Part shown: positions 51,318 to 62,213 of the stretch, one piece after another
Position numbering within the stretch: the stretch's first letter is position 1
Layout: every line of letters begins with the position of its first letter
Assembly: GCA_001599755.1 (NCBI GenBank)
Contig: BCHX01000001.1
Location: forward strand, 1,860,001 to 1,924,000
Direction: 5' to 3'
DNA length: 64,000 nt
Source of the DNA: Gliomastix tumulicola
Taxonomy: Eukaryota; Ascomycota; Sordariomycetes; Hypocreales; Bionectriaceae
Translations under genes and position numbers: made by a program
The notes under the pieces: generated by a model
What the model saw: the letters and a program-made list of their open reading frames with translations, nothing else
Database searches by the model: none
Told to the model about the DNA's origin: nothing

Positions 51318-52433
51318 CTACGAGCTGAGACGCTTGCGCGCTGCGCCAGAACGCAGCTTGATGGACTGCTCGTAGAGAATGTCCTTGAAGGCGAACAGGA
51401 AGGCGGCCGTCAGGACGCTCTGAGCCACCTTGGGACCAATGCCTGATTTTACATGTTAGCGGTAGGTGCAAGGCCTTCATAGAGGGGGGAAACGTACCCT
51501 TGTAGAGACCGGAGTATCCCTCCTCCTTGACGACGCGGTTGAGCGCCTGGAAGACGCCCTGCTTCCTCTCGCTGCCCGACGCCACGTGCATCTGGCTCTT
51601 GAGCGTGATGTACGGGTACGTGATGGAGGTGGCAAACAGCTTGCCGAGGGCGCCGAGGAAGAAGGCCATGGTGGGCGTGACCCTGCCCTTCTTCTTCTCG
51701 ACCGCGTTCTTCATCTGCTCGAAGAGCGTGTACTGCAGGATCGGGTTGATGACGAGCACGAGGGCCGGCACGACGCCCGCGAAGAGCGCCTGCGGGCCCT
51801 CGTTCTTCAGCAGCGACAGCAGCGTGCCGAGGGTGCTGGGCGGCCGGGACGGCTTCGCGGCGGCACCCGCCTCGACGTCGTGCGCCTGCTGCGTCTGCTG
51901 GCGCGTGGTGACGCGCGTGTTGACGACCCAGATCGGGTTGGTGAGGAGCACCGTCGCGGACCCGGCGATGGCGCCCGCGAGCATGGACTCGGCCGTGGTG
52001 AGCTTGCGCGAGGCGCGGCCCGCGGCGGCGGCGGCGGCGGCTCTCTTCTCGAAGAAGGCCTTGGACCACTCGTACCAGTAGTAGTAGACGAAGTTGGTGA
52101 CGCTGATGCCGAAGAGGGCCGAGTTGATGCCCGCGTACAGGCCCGAGATGCCCTCGCGGGCGATGATCTTCTGCACCGCCTCGATGAACTTGCTCTCGGC
52201 CTTTTTGGACTCGACCTGGGCGCGGGTCGAGAGGGTGATGAGAGGGTAGCTGGAGAGGGGATGAGGGGGGGCGATGTCAGTCTATATTACAAAAGGCACA
52301 GCGGGTGATGGTGCTTCTGGGTTGAGACGGGAGCGCGCGCATACGTGAGAGCCATGGACAGCAGGCCGCCTCCAGCGCCGGCGATGGCGTGGGCGACATT
52401 GTCGTTGGGAGGGAGCGGAGCCTTGGAAGCCAT
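51318..52433 (-). CDS. Peroxisomal adenine-nucleotide carrier, PMP47/ANT1 type
   Basis: Exons 52433-52345, 52249-51498 and 51442-51318 give 321 residues. Three mitochondrial-carrier-family repeats are seen, with signature variants YPLITLSTRAQ, NPIWVVNTRV and YPYITLKSQMH. The weakened Px[DE] positions and the NPIWVVNTR stretch are typical of the PMP47/ANT1 peroxisomal subgroup, which exchanges ATP for AMP across the peroxisomal membrane for fatty-acid activation. An Ala-rich loop lies after the second helix and an extended hydrophilic loop with Gln/Thr after the second signature. The introns (95 and 55 nt) restore the frame exactly; without the second one the C-terminus would be a different, spurious sequence. 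Confidence 0.9.
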
Positions 52434-53302
52434 GATGTGATGGGTTGTCGCGTGCTCTGTGTTACGGCAGATTTGGTGATCGGAATATCGCTGTGATCAG
52501 GCTGGTGAAACCGTGGGGTAGGGATGATGAAGTCCGGAAACGACAGGTAACGGTACGGGACGGAAGGGCTGGAAAAGATGCAGACGAGTATGAATCAGCG
52601 GGTGAACAATTGTCTCATCTCATAAAGACTGATTCATTTATATGTATATTCTCAGGGCAGGGTTAAGTTGCATGTCTCGTCTTCAGCAGATGAGGCTACG
52701 ACTAGCGAGGTACGTACATTTCCCGCCAGCATGCCGAGGTCATTTTTGCTTGATGCCGATTTGGACGGGCAAAGCAGGCAGGACGTCACTCGCATTTCCC
52801 GGCGGGGCGTTCCTGCCAAGGGAAAGGGAGGAGACGGCACAAAGACATGTGACTTGGGGGATGCTTGGGTGCAGATTCATCGGAGACACGCAAGATCTGT
52901 TGTTCCGAACTGTGGGGATCATCCCCCGCCAACCAAAAGAACAAGCACCACCATCTGGGATGGACGCCTTTTCGGCGCTAACCAACAAGGTGGAAAAGTA
53001 AACAAACGGCCCCGTAGAAAGCAGGCGGGCGCCACATTCACGTCAAGGGTCCTTGTTGGTGAAGCTCCAAGACGCACCCGCCTAACAGGCATTCACTTCA
53101 CCGTCTCGTCTCGTGCGGCCGCGTCCGTTTTGCTGCTGCTGGACCTGCTGCTGCTGCTGCTGCTGCTGCTGCCGCCTCCGACTGCCATTTCTTCCCTTGT
53201 GTATCTACAGAGCAAAACATCCCCCCGCCGACTACATACGCATGCGAACGCCCATCAATGTTTCACTGCGCATTCCCTTTCCTATGTCGGTAGTCGTCGC
53301 AA
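52434..53302. promoter_or_regulatory. Divergent promoter region, PMP47-type carrier and AT-hook gene
   Basis: About 870 bases between two start codons, with a CTG trinucleotide run near 53131-53170 and no credible gene. Confidence 0.4.
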
Positions 53303-56300
53303 ATGTCAAGACATCGGGACTCCATTCCACCCCCGACGACCACGACCGCGACCGCGACCGCCGCTGACTCGTTCAACCTCCGCTGGCACTCGATCGCGAA
53401 CCCGGACACCTCGAGCGTCGACATCATGTCGTCGCCCGACCCGCTTAACGACAAGGAGACGTCCATTGCGCCGCCGTCGACGCAGCGCGTCACGCGCAGC
53501 CAGCAGCGCCCGGGGCGGTACTCCGCGCGCGCCGACTCGCCCCGGAAGCAGACGTTTGAGCTGGAGGTGGGGGATAACAGGTCGCCGCAGAGGCTGCGGG
53601 TGACGGTTGAGACGGACGATGGGGAGAGTATGGCTTCGACGAGGTCGACGAGGAGGAGGCTGTTTCCCTCGTCGAGTCCGTTCCCGGCCGCTGCCCGACG
53701 TGCTGCTGGTGCGGCGACGACAACGACGACGATAGTGCCGTTGAAAGAGTCGATAGAGGAGGAGGAGGATGGGACTGTGAGGTTAGATCCAGCGGCAACA
53801 CCAAAGCGGAGGGGCCGCCCGCGGAAAACGAACGGCACGCCGATACCGAGCGCGTTGAAGAAGAGGAAAGCCGGGACACCGATCAAGCAGCGAACGCCGC
53901 GCCGGCAGAATACGAGTCACTTGCCGGATCCCCTGTCGGATCCGGCTGTACAACCATCACCGACCCCGAGGAGACGCGGCCGGCCTCCGAAGAACTTGTC
54001 TGTTGAGCCACCTAGCGATGCTGGGCTGAGTTCGGCCGCGAAAGTACCTAGATCTCAAGCGGTTAGGAGGAGACGGCAGGCCCTTGCGCCGGAAGAGATC
54101 AGAGATATTGCGGAAGAGCCGGAAGAGACTGTGTTGGAGCCGGCCGTTCCTGATGAAGATGAGATGGACCTTGTTGGTGTGTCGAATAGTGTACAAGGAG
54201 ATTCTGGGGAGGGAAGGGAACCCGCCCCGTCACCACCTCGCGAGGCGGACTCAGACATCTGGATGGCCACAGCTTCGCAAGATGCGACGCCCCGAGCACA
54301 GTCAATCGTATCGAGACCGACCGCGCAACTTTTGCCGGGAGCAAATACGCGCCGCTCGCTATCGGCGGACTTGGATAGCCTTACTTCGGATGCGGATGAC
54401 TATGCTGCCGATGCTCCGTCTGTCGGTGGCGATCTAGAATCCGACCCCCCAGTCGGAGCTGAACCCGAGAGAAGGGACGATACGATTGCGCAGGGGGAGG
54501 ACTTCAGCATGATCTTTATGGATTCGATCCAATCGTTTCAAGCGTTCAAGAGCTCTATGCAGAGTGCCACGCACGAGCCTCCGCCGATTCCCGAGGAGGA
54601 CTTTGGGGAGGAGACTAGCATCATCATCAGCAAGGCAGTGGAGTCGGTTCGACGGGGCAATGCGGCCGAGATGGAACAGGGCGACCAAACGCAGCATGAA
54701 ATTGAGGATCCGGCGGACCTCGGGGACTTGGAGGATGCTGATGAGACACACGACGAGCCAGAAGAGTTGAGTCCAGTACAAGATGTGGTTGAGGAAGATG
54801 ATATGGAAGCGACCGACGAGCAATCGGCCGAGATCATACGAGAACAAGATCAACGGGGAGAAGAGGAAGAGGAGGCGGAGGATCATCAAGAAGACGAGCA
54901 GGACCTGGAGTCGACACCCGCCGCGCTACCTGGACGATCTGGCGGGCAAGATGCCATACCCTCTGATGAGACAGCGCCAGTCATATCACCTATCATCCCA
55001 TCTACCAAACTCTTGTCCAGTCGGTGGCTGCGCAGCCCTAGAAAGGCTGACGTTTCGCCATTGAGGCAGCGACTTGTGCAATCACAAGTCAGACAGGCAG
55101 ACGTTGGTGCAGGCACGATACCAATGAGTGTGGATGGTGCAAGCTCGCCGCTCTTAACGAGCTCAGCGGGGAGAAGGGCATCTGGAGGCCTGGCTGAGCC
55201 TGAGTACGAGGACTCTTTCTCGGAAATTCCGCAAGACGTCCTGACAGCTGCCACGCCACGCCGCCCTACTGCAAGGGTAGAGCCTACTGCGGAGGTCGAT
55301 GATGAAGATATGGATGAAGAGCACGACGCTGGGGCTGAGCAGATGCAGGTTTCAGAGACTGGTAACGAAGTGGAAGATTCAGAGGAAGTTGAGCCTGAAT
55401 CAGAGCCAGCAGGGGAATCGTCCCACCAGACCGCTGCCTCAAATACCAGCTCTGCCGCTCAAACGGATCATGGACGGCTGCCTACACCAGACGACACACC
55501 GCCGAATATCGAAGATCAGACCGAGGAAAGCCCTGAGAAGTCGTCCGCTGTGTCCGCATCCATAGCCTCATCACCACCAGAACCCCAGGCACAGCTTGAA
55601 GCTGAGGAAGAAGAAGCTCAATCTTCGGTCGCAGAGCAGGCCGAGCCGGAGGAGGCCAACGCTCAGGCTATAACAAGGGCAACTCCCCTTCACCAAGTCT
55701 CGTCACCAGCCCAGGAGCCACAGTCCGTGGGCGAGGAGTCTGCCCAGCGATCTATCCTCGACAAGGTTGCCCGCCCTGCTCTGTCTGCCATTGTGCGGGC
55801 TGGAAGAGCTCTCCAGACCATCACATCGGATCCGCCATCTCCCGAGAATCGCCAGCAGCAGCTCCGTAGCCCCTTCAGGAGCTCTGCAAGCAAAGATTCA
55901 GGGGGCTCCGGCTCCGGGTCTCGGGATGCGCCGTCAGCCGGGCGCCGAATCAGCCTGAGTCCAGCCCGTCAGCCTCCTGTACGATACCATCGTCAAACGG
56001 CATCCTTGGATAGACTGGATGGCGAGGACCCGTTTGGTTCCGTGTCAAGAGGCAGAGGCCAACCGAGCTTTATTGAGGCTCTTAACCGAAGCGTTCAGGA
56101 GATAGCTCGGTCTCGAGCCTCGTCACAGGGATCGGCAGCAAGCTCAATGCGTGTTTCTCCACCCAACGAGGAGATGAGCTGGATCGCAAACGAAGGGCCG
56201 ATCGGCCCTGAGCTGAGGGGGGACAACTCCTTACAAGACGTGGCCAGGGGGAGTACGACTGCCGCATCGGTGGGTAAAGGGTCAAACAGCAATCAACTTC

Positions 56301-57742
56301 GAGCAGCTGAAGAAGAGGTTGCGGAAGAAACTAACGCTGAGTCGAGCCGAGGGGATGACGTGACGGATATCTGGGAGGTAGAAGCTGAACGTTCACACCT
56401 GCAGGCTTCCACTCAGCAGGCTCCTCCAGCCAACCCACCAGCTCCTCTTCACCAACGTGGACATATCCCTAGTCCCTGGATGCAAAGTACCACCAATAGG
56501 CCGTCCCGGAACGCTGCGTCTATCGGAACGTCGCCTGCACCTGAGTTTGAGGAGTACTCCCTGCTGGAGCAGAGGCGAAAAGAGCAAGAGAATCAGACCA
56601 ACCGCTCAGGAGAGAAGGCGAATCGCTTCGACCTCTCGTCATTCTTCTCTTCTCCGAATGCCATTCCAGGGGGAGTGACTCGGGGCTCGCTTACAAACGC
56701 TGCCTCGGCCGCTCGCGGTGTAGAAAACGAGCCTGTTGCGGCCAAGCCTGGGCCATCGATTCAGACGAGCACGATGTTCCCGTCTGTGCCACAGAAGGAG
56801 TTCCGTCCTCGGAGGAACTCTCGCAGCTCGCAGTTCTCTCCGGCGAAGCCGAAGCAGGCTCCTCCGCAGCCTCCTGTCGACCATTCTGCTTCACCAGAGA
56901 CCCCTGAGAGGCTGCAAATGCCAGTAGTGTCTCAGAAGCAGGACTTGACACCGCGTCAGAGGCAGACGAACGCTTCTTTCCGTCCGGCCTCCGGCACATC
57001 GGTTGCACCTACGCCGCCGCGGATGCAGCTTTCGCGTGCGGATATACAGAGGTGGCAGCAGGAGACGTCCAATGCCAGTGATAAGTCGCCAGGGCGTCTT
57101 CGGCCCTTGCTGCGGCCACTACCTCCTCGGGATGCGTCTCCTACCAAGTCGAATCTGCGATCTCCGCTGAAGCCTCACACACCCGGGCGAGTTGTGGAGT
57201 TTGCAAGCAGTGTATTGTCGCCAGCGGAACAGGCCCGCGTCCGTTCAGAGCGTCGTTCGTCTGTGGTGTCCGGTCTAGAGTCAGAGGGCGCTGCCCCTGA
57301 AACCCAGGCACCTCTGCTCGGCGACCACGACAAGGAGAACCAAGACTCCGACGTATCTATGACCGACGCCTCCCCTATGGCCGACTCAGACACAGCTAAA
57401 CAGGCCCCCCTGTCCCGGACAGTCTGGTCACGCCGTCACTGGGCCCTCCTCGAGAACATCATCCAATACCGCCGCGAGCGTGCCTTCGACTTTGACTTCC
57501 CGCGCCGGGCGGACAGGTACCTGGGCAAGACTGTTAGGGACAGCAACAACGGCGGCGCGGCCATGGTGCTGGAGAGGTGGCATCTTGACTGCGTCGACGC
57601 GTTTAAAGATATTGTCGGCGGCTGGAACGAGGGCGTCCTGGCCATGAGGCTGTTCTCGCTCATCATAGCTGCCGAGCGGAGGAATCGGCCTCGCAAGGCG
57701 AAGGAGCAGAGGCAGAGACAGGACGGTGTCATGTTTCATTAA
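53303..57742 (+). CDS. Large AT-hook nuclear protein
   Basis: A 1479-residue single-exon frame from ATG 53303. Two AT-hook cores (GRPRK near 171 and GRPPK near 228) predict minor-groove binding to AT-rich DNA. Most of the protein is low-complexity: acidic Glu/Asp-rich stretches at about 390-560 and 660-850, and SP/TP-rich basic segments, suggesting many kinase sites. The last 110 residues (from VWSRRHWALLENI) form a conserved-looking folded domain with Trp and aromatic residues. It looks like a chromatin or spindle/telomere-type scaffold, but I cannot name the orthologue. Confidence 0.8.
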   Translation: MSRHRDSIPPPTTTTATATAADSFNLRWHSIANPDTSSVDIMSSPDPLNDKETSIAPPSTQRVTRSQQRPGRYSARADSPRKQTFELEVGDNRSPQRLRVTVETDDGESMASTRSTRRRLFPSSSPFPAAARRAAGAATTTTTIVPLKESIEEEEDGTVRLDPAATPKRRGRPRKTNGTPIPSALKKRKAGTPIKQRTPRRQNTSHLPDPLSDPAVQPSPTPRRRGRPPKNLSVEPPSDAGLSSAAKVPRSQAVRRRRQALAPEEIRDIAEEPEETVLEPAVPDEDEMDLVGVSNSVQGDSGEGREPAPSPPREADSDIWMATASQDATPRAQSIVSRPTAQLLPGANTRRSLSADLDSLTSDADDYAADAPSVGGDLESDPPVGAEPERRDDTIAQGEDFSMIFMDSIQSFQAFKSSMQSATHEPPPIPEEDFGEETSIIISKAVESVRRGNAAEMEQGDQTQHEIEDPADLGDLEDADETHDEPEELSPVQDVVEEDDMEATDEQSAEIIREQDQRGEEEEEAEDHQEDEQDLESTPAALPGRSGGQDAIPSDETAPVISPIIPSTKLLSSRWLRSPRKADVSPLRQRLVQSQVRQADVGAGTIPMSVDGASSPLLTSSAGRRASGGLAEPEYEDSFSEIPQDVLTAATPRRPTARVEPTAEVDDEDMDEEHDAGAEQMQVSETGNEVEDSEEVEPESEPAGESSHQTAASNTSSAAQTDHGRLPTPDDTPPNIEDQTEESPEKSSAVSASIASSPPEPQAQLEAEEEEAQSSVAEQAEPEEANAQAITRATPLHQVSSPAQEPQSVGEESAQRSILDKVARPALSAIVRAGRALQTITSDPPSPENRQQQLRSPFRSSASKDSGGSGSGSRDAPSAGRRISLSPARQPPVRYHRQTASLDRLDGEDPFGSVSRGRGQPSFIEALNRSVQEIARSRASSQGSAASSMRVSPPNEEMSWIANEGPIGPELRGDNSLQDVARGSTTAASVGKGSNSNQLRAAEEEVAEETNAESSRGDDVTDIWEVEAERSHLQASTQQAPPANPPAPLHQRGHIPSPWMQSTTNRPSRNAASIGTSPAPEFEEYSLLEQRRKEQENQTNRSGEKANRFDLSSFFSSPNAIPGGVTRGSLTNAASAARGVENEPVAAKPGPSIQTSTMFPSVPQKEFRPRRNSRSSQFSPAKPKQAPPQPPVDHSASPETPERLQMPVVSQKQDLTPRQRQTNASFRPASGTSVAPTPPRMQLSRADIQRWQQETSNASDKSPGRLRPLLRPLPPRDASPTKSNLRSPLKPHTPGRVVEFASSVLSPAEQARVRSERRSSVVSGLESEGAAPETQAPLLGDHDKENQDSDVSMTDASPMADSDTAKQAPLSRTVWSRRHWALLENIIQYRRERAFDFDFPRRADRYLGKTVRDSNNGGAAMVLERWHLDCVDAFKDIVGGWNEGVLAMRLFSLIIAAERRNRPRKAKEQRQRQDGVMFH

Positions 57743-58212
57743 AGGGTGAAGAAAGAACAGGAGGGGGCAACCCCCTGGTTGGGCATCTATTAGTTTGTTT
57801 ATTCCATTTTTGCATATGCGTACCTATGAACTACCTTACGGGGTAGGAAGGGGGGCCTTATTGGGGGAGTTATTGTTATTGGAAAAAGCGAAAGGCTGGA
57901 TTTGCTTGAGTTTGTTCTCTCGTTTTTGAGATACCACTGGGAGGCACATTTGTCTTATTGTCTTATTTCTTACAGGCCTGCTCAACACGGGGGCGGGTTG
58001 TACAACTAACTATACTTATATATATTTGGTAGCTGGGCCTGGTTGTTACTTACGAAGTCACGATTCTTTCATGAATACAGCATTGGAGGCGATTAGTTCT
58101 TTTGTGCTTGTTAAAGGACTAAACCGTTGTGATGAACGTTCGTTGACCCAAATCTACTATGACATGCTGCTCTCTCGTGTGTGATAAAATACAAGGCCAT
58201 GTTCTAGACCGT
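57743..58212. other. Convergent 3' region
   Basis: 3' ends of the AT-hook gene and RPN6; no gene. Confidence 0.4.
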
Positions 58213-59634
58213 CTATTCCAGCTGAGAGGCCTGGTTCGTGTAGAGGACGTCGACGACGCTGCTGAGCTTCTCGATAGTCTGCAGAGCGGCATCGTACGAC
58301 TCGTCGCGGTGCGTCTCGTCGAAGATGATGAGGCAGCCGGCGCCCTGGTCGAGGACGCCGATGATGACCTTGTCGAGGATCATCTGGGAGAGCTTGCGCT
58401 CGACCTGCTGGGTGTCAAGGCCGACCATCTTGGCGATGTGGTCGATCTCGACGCGGGAGAAGGGCTCGATGACCTTGATGAGGTTCTGCTCGAGCATGGC
58501 GTCGTACAGGCGGCGCAGGTGGTTGCGGATGAAGGCGTCGCTGCCGAGCTCGTAGCGGTAGGCGGCGAGGGCGCGCTCGTACTCCTCGAGGGAGCGGTTC
58601 GAGTGGGCGCGGGCGATGGCCTTCATGGCCTCGAGGTTCTGGCCGGCGTACTTGAGGGCCTGCTTGGACGTCATGAGCTGGTTGACGTCCTCGACGAGGT
58701 TGAGCATGATCTTGCACAGCAGCATGTACTGCAGCGCGGCCTGGGCCTTGGTCCCTTCCTCCTGGCTGTGGTAGCCGTCGAGGGCCTCGATGAAGTACGA
58801 GAAGGCCGTGTTGAAGTCGCGGTCCTCGGCGTGGAGCATGCCGCTCTGCATGTCGAGGTTGGCCTGCAGCAGCGGCGGCGTGTAGACGCTGGCGGCGCTC
58901 GTGCGGGCGCTCGTCAGCGCGGCCCGCGCCTTGGGGATGTTGCCGAGGGCGTGGTACACGCGCGACTCGAGCAGCTGCACCTCGACCAGGCGCAGCTTGT
59001 CGTCGAGGCGCTTGAGCTCGCGCAGGAGGCCGTTGATGAGCGTCAGCGCGTCGTACCACGACTGCTTCGTCATGTACAGCGTCACGAGGCGGACCTCGAG
59101 GTCCTGCCGCTGGAACGCGCGGCGCTCCGACGTCGCCCACTCGATGCAGTCTTTCGTGACGGCGACCTCGATGTCGGTGCTGTCGGGGATCTCCTTGATG
59201 AGGTCGAGGAGTTGCCGCACTGAGGAGAGGGGAGGGGAGGTTAGTTCGGGGGGGGGGGGAACTGCCTCATGTGAAGAAAGTGTCATGGAGGGGAGACTCA
59301 CCAAGCTTTGCCGACTTTGCCTTTGCGAATGACGAGAAAACTGCTCTGCTCTCCTTGACTAAGCTGACCAGATCCTGCGTCCTCCTGGAGTCTTAGTTAG
59401 CACAATGACCCCCCCTTTCCACCGTTGGCGTTTGGTACTCCGAACTACTGACCTCCCATCTCTGTATAGCTCGCCCAGGCTCACCAGGGCCGACTCATAC
59501 TCGCGTGTGGCAGTATCGGAGGCGGCGCTCGGGGCCGTCGATGTGATCTCCTTGAAAATAGCCTCTGCCTTGGACGGGTCCGTCTTGGCGAGCTTCTGGG
59601 CTTCCTGGACTCTGTCCGAGTCGCCGGCGGCCAT
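58213..59634 (-). CDS. RPN6: 26S proteasome lid subunit Rpn6 (PSMD11)
   Basis: Exons 59634-59453, 59384-59302 and 59219-58213 give 423 residues, the usual length of Rpn6. The N-terminal TPR-like helices (MAAGDSDRVQEAQKLAK) lead to the conserved core (DLVSLVKESRAVFSSFAKAK) and a C-terminal PCI domain with the winged helix (FSRVEIDHIAKMVGL). Rpn6 clamps the lid to the core particle. Introns of 68 and 82 nt carry CTAAC branch points. Divergent from MGE1, with about 650 bases of shared upstream DNA. Confidence 0.96.
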
Positions 59635-60286
59635 TGTGGGCGGCTCTCGTGGTGGGTGACGGTTGGGAAGGGCGATTGGTGGTGGAGGGTTTGCTCGTCC
59701 TACCGGTCGGTGAGTCGTCGAGGTGCTCGAGTTGGATAATCGACCCTGCGTGTCGGTGTAAATTGGTGAGCACGAGGCGAGATCAGGACGGTCGTGGGGG
59801 GGTTGCAAGTTGTTGGTGATGGTTGAGCAGCTTCCAGAGCAGCAAGTTGACAGTGGCAGCCCACTTCCAGGTTGCCGCACAACGACGTAGACGCCCACTT
59901 GCATGTGATTGGTCGCAGAGCTCAGGTGGGGCCTGCCTTCCTTTCCTCACCTTTGGCCTTTTGCTCGAAAGCCCGGACCGTCGATTCTCCGATCTCGTCT
60001 CCGGCACCGGCTATTACCGGCCGACACCTTATTTTCTGGGCGCGCGCGCGTTTGCACCCGATGGTCGCATGCTCCATGAAATTTCAGACATTTCCTGAGA
60101 GAATCCCCATACAAATCGCATACCCAACGTCAACTCCCCCCATCACCATCCGACATTGATCATCATCTCCCTTTATCCCAATTGTATTATTTTTTTTGAG
60201 CTCTTGTTTGTCTATTCCGCATCCATCTGACAGTTCGCATACCATTTCTAATCGCATTGTATAATTCAGCTCTCACAACCATCACA
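59635..60286. promoter_or_regulatory. Bidirectional promoter RPN6/MGE1
   Basis: About 650 bases between the two start codons of proteostasis genes. Co-regulation under protein stress is an inference; no specific Rpn4 or heat-shock site was confirmed. Confidence 0.4.
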
Positions 60287-61073
60287 ATGTTCCAACAAGC
60301 CCTTTCCACATCATCCAGGTCCCTGCGATCAGTCGCCGCGCCCCGACTCCCCTCCACCCAAACCACTCTCCTCGCGCCGCGGTTGCGCTTTGCGGCGGCG
60401 TCAAGAAATGCCAGACCTGCGGCCGGCGTGAGGTGGTACAGCGACGCGAAAGAGGCCGGAACCGAGGGCGCCAAAGCCGAGGAGGCCAAGAAGGAGAGCA
60501 ACGGCGAGGCTGATCCCGTCGCTGAGCTGAAGAAGCAGCTCGAGGCCAAGGAGACCGAGGCCCGGGAGTGGAAGGTCAGTAACTACAGTCACCCCCCAAT
60601 CTGCAGTACCCGTATGAGCCACGAACTAACCTCCCCCCTAGGACAAGTGCCTCCGCACCGTCGCCGACTTCCGCAACCTCCAGGACCGCACCCAGCGCGA
60701 GGTCAAGAGCGCCCGCGACTTCGCCATCCAGAAATTCGCCAAGGACCTCATCGACAGCGTCGACAACCTCGACCGCGCCCTCACCACCGTCCCCGCCGAC
60801 AAGCTCGGCGACGGCGGCAACACGGACCTCGTCACCCTGCACGAGGGCATCAAGATGACCGAGACGATCCTCATGCAGACCCTCAAGAAGCACGGCCTCG
60901 AGCGCCTCGAGCCCGAGGGCGAGAAGTTCAACCCCAACGAGCACGAGGCCACCTTCATGACGCCCCAGCCAGGCAAGGAGGACAACACCGTCTTCCACGT
61001 CCAGTCCAAGGGCTTCAAGCTCAACGGGCGCGTCCTGCGTGCCGCCAAGGTCGGCGTGGTCAAGAACAAATAG
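60287..61073 (+). CDS. MGE1: Mitochondrial GrpE nucleotide-exchange factor
   Basis: Exons 60287-60574 and 60642-61073 (67-nt intron) encode 239 residues. The first 55 residues are a basic, Ser/Ala/Arg-rich mitochondrial presequence; a long coiled coil follows (KKQLEAKETEAREWKDK), then the GrpE core with RTVADFRNLQDRTQRE and the C-terminal beta-domain ending GFKLNGRVLRAAKVGVV. Mge1 drives ADP/ATP exchange on mtHsp70 (Ssc1) in protein import and folding. The open frame starts at 60257, but ATG 60287 begins the presequence. Confidence 0.96.
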
Positions 61074-62213
61074 ACGACTCTCTCTCTCTCTCCTTGACGA
61101 AGACTTGTTCCGAAAATCCTTTCGGGGGGCCGAAAACGCCAATAAAGACGATCTCAACTTCCTTCCAATACGGTAGACAAACGAAAACAAAACAACTCAC
61201 ACAACATCAACAACACACTCTATGACCAGGGGACTGCAAAAAAATCCAAAGATGACCAAAGGATACGGCTCCTTTGCGTGTACAAACTAGATGGGGGACA
61301 CAAAAAGCACTTGGCAGGCGTTGGGTCCGATGTAAATCACCTCTCCTCTTTTACGGGACGGTGAGCTTTAATGCTGCATTCTGTCCATTCTTTTTGGACG
61401 GCGGTTGCTTTCTCTGGAAAGCAACCCAAGCGATTTCTTCACGATAAGAAGAGAGCGGATGATCTCGCAGGGGAAGAGGGCGCGAGAGAGAGTCACCCGT
61501 TCACGCTGTATATATAGGATTACGTTGGTTTAACCTGTGGAATGCTACATTGAATGGCGGCCAGAACTTGGGAGACGAAGCGACTCCTGCTCTGGCTGGC
61601 CTTGTACGATTTGAGCGATGCAATTTTGTTGTCCCCAGCTCCTCACTTTCGTGATATTAATGTGTGTCTGTATCATCCTCCCCAGTCGTACTATCATCCT
61701 AGGCCTCACAGCCTTGCTCGCTCGTCCATAAGACACTTTGGCCCTCTACCTCAACCATTCTCGATTATTGTTGATACTTACCGTAGCGCAGGGTTTTTTT
61801 TCTTTCTTTTTTTCTAAGAGGGCTCCATAGAGGCTGCCACGCTCAATTAGCTGTCCTGTAGGAGAGCATGTCAATAGGCTTTTGGCATTTTGACATATTG
61901 TATATTCTGACAGCTCTTCTGTTCTACTATCTGTAGGAGTACTAGAATTTTTAATACTGGATTCAAACGGAATTAAAACAGAAGCTCTATACACACATAT
62001 ACACACACACATAGCCACTCAGTTGATCCAGTCCAGGCAGAGGCGGAGGCAGAGGCAGAGGCGTATGTAACTGGCGCCAGCTTTCTTCTAATCTCTACCT
62101 GCCTGTAAACACAGATAATTTTTTCGACAATCATGACAAGCAACTTTCCCGCCAGACACATCCCCGTATCAAAACAATCATAGCTCCTAACCCCTAATTG
62201 TACATATGCTCTA
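61074..62213. other. Convergent intergenic region, MGE1/RFC1
   Basis: About 1.1 kb of 3' flanks; only shadow frames, CT-rich and CA-rich tracts. Confidence 0.4.

Noticed and set aside
51466..52308. 280-codon plus-strand frame
   Set aside because: Antisense shadow of the PMP47-type carrier.
58159..59223. 354-codon plus-strand frame
   Set aside because: Antisense shadow of RPN6, whose protein is unmistakable on the minus strand.
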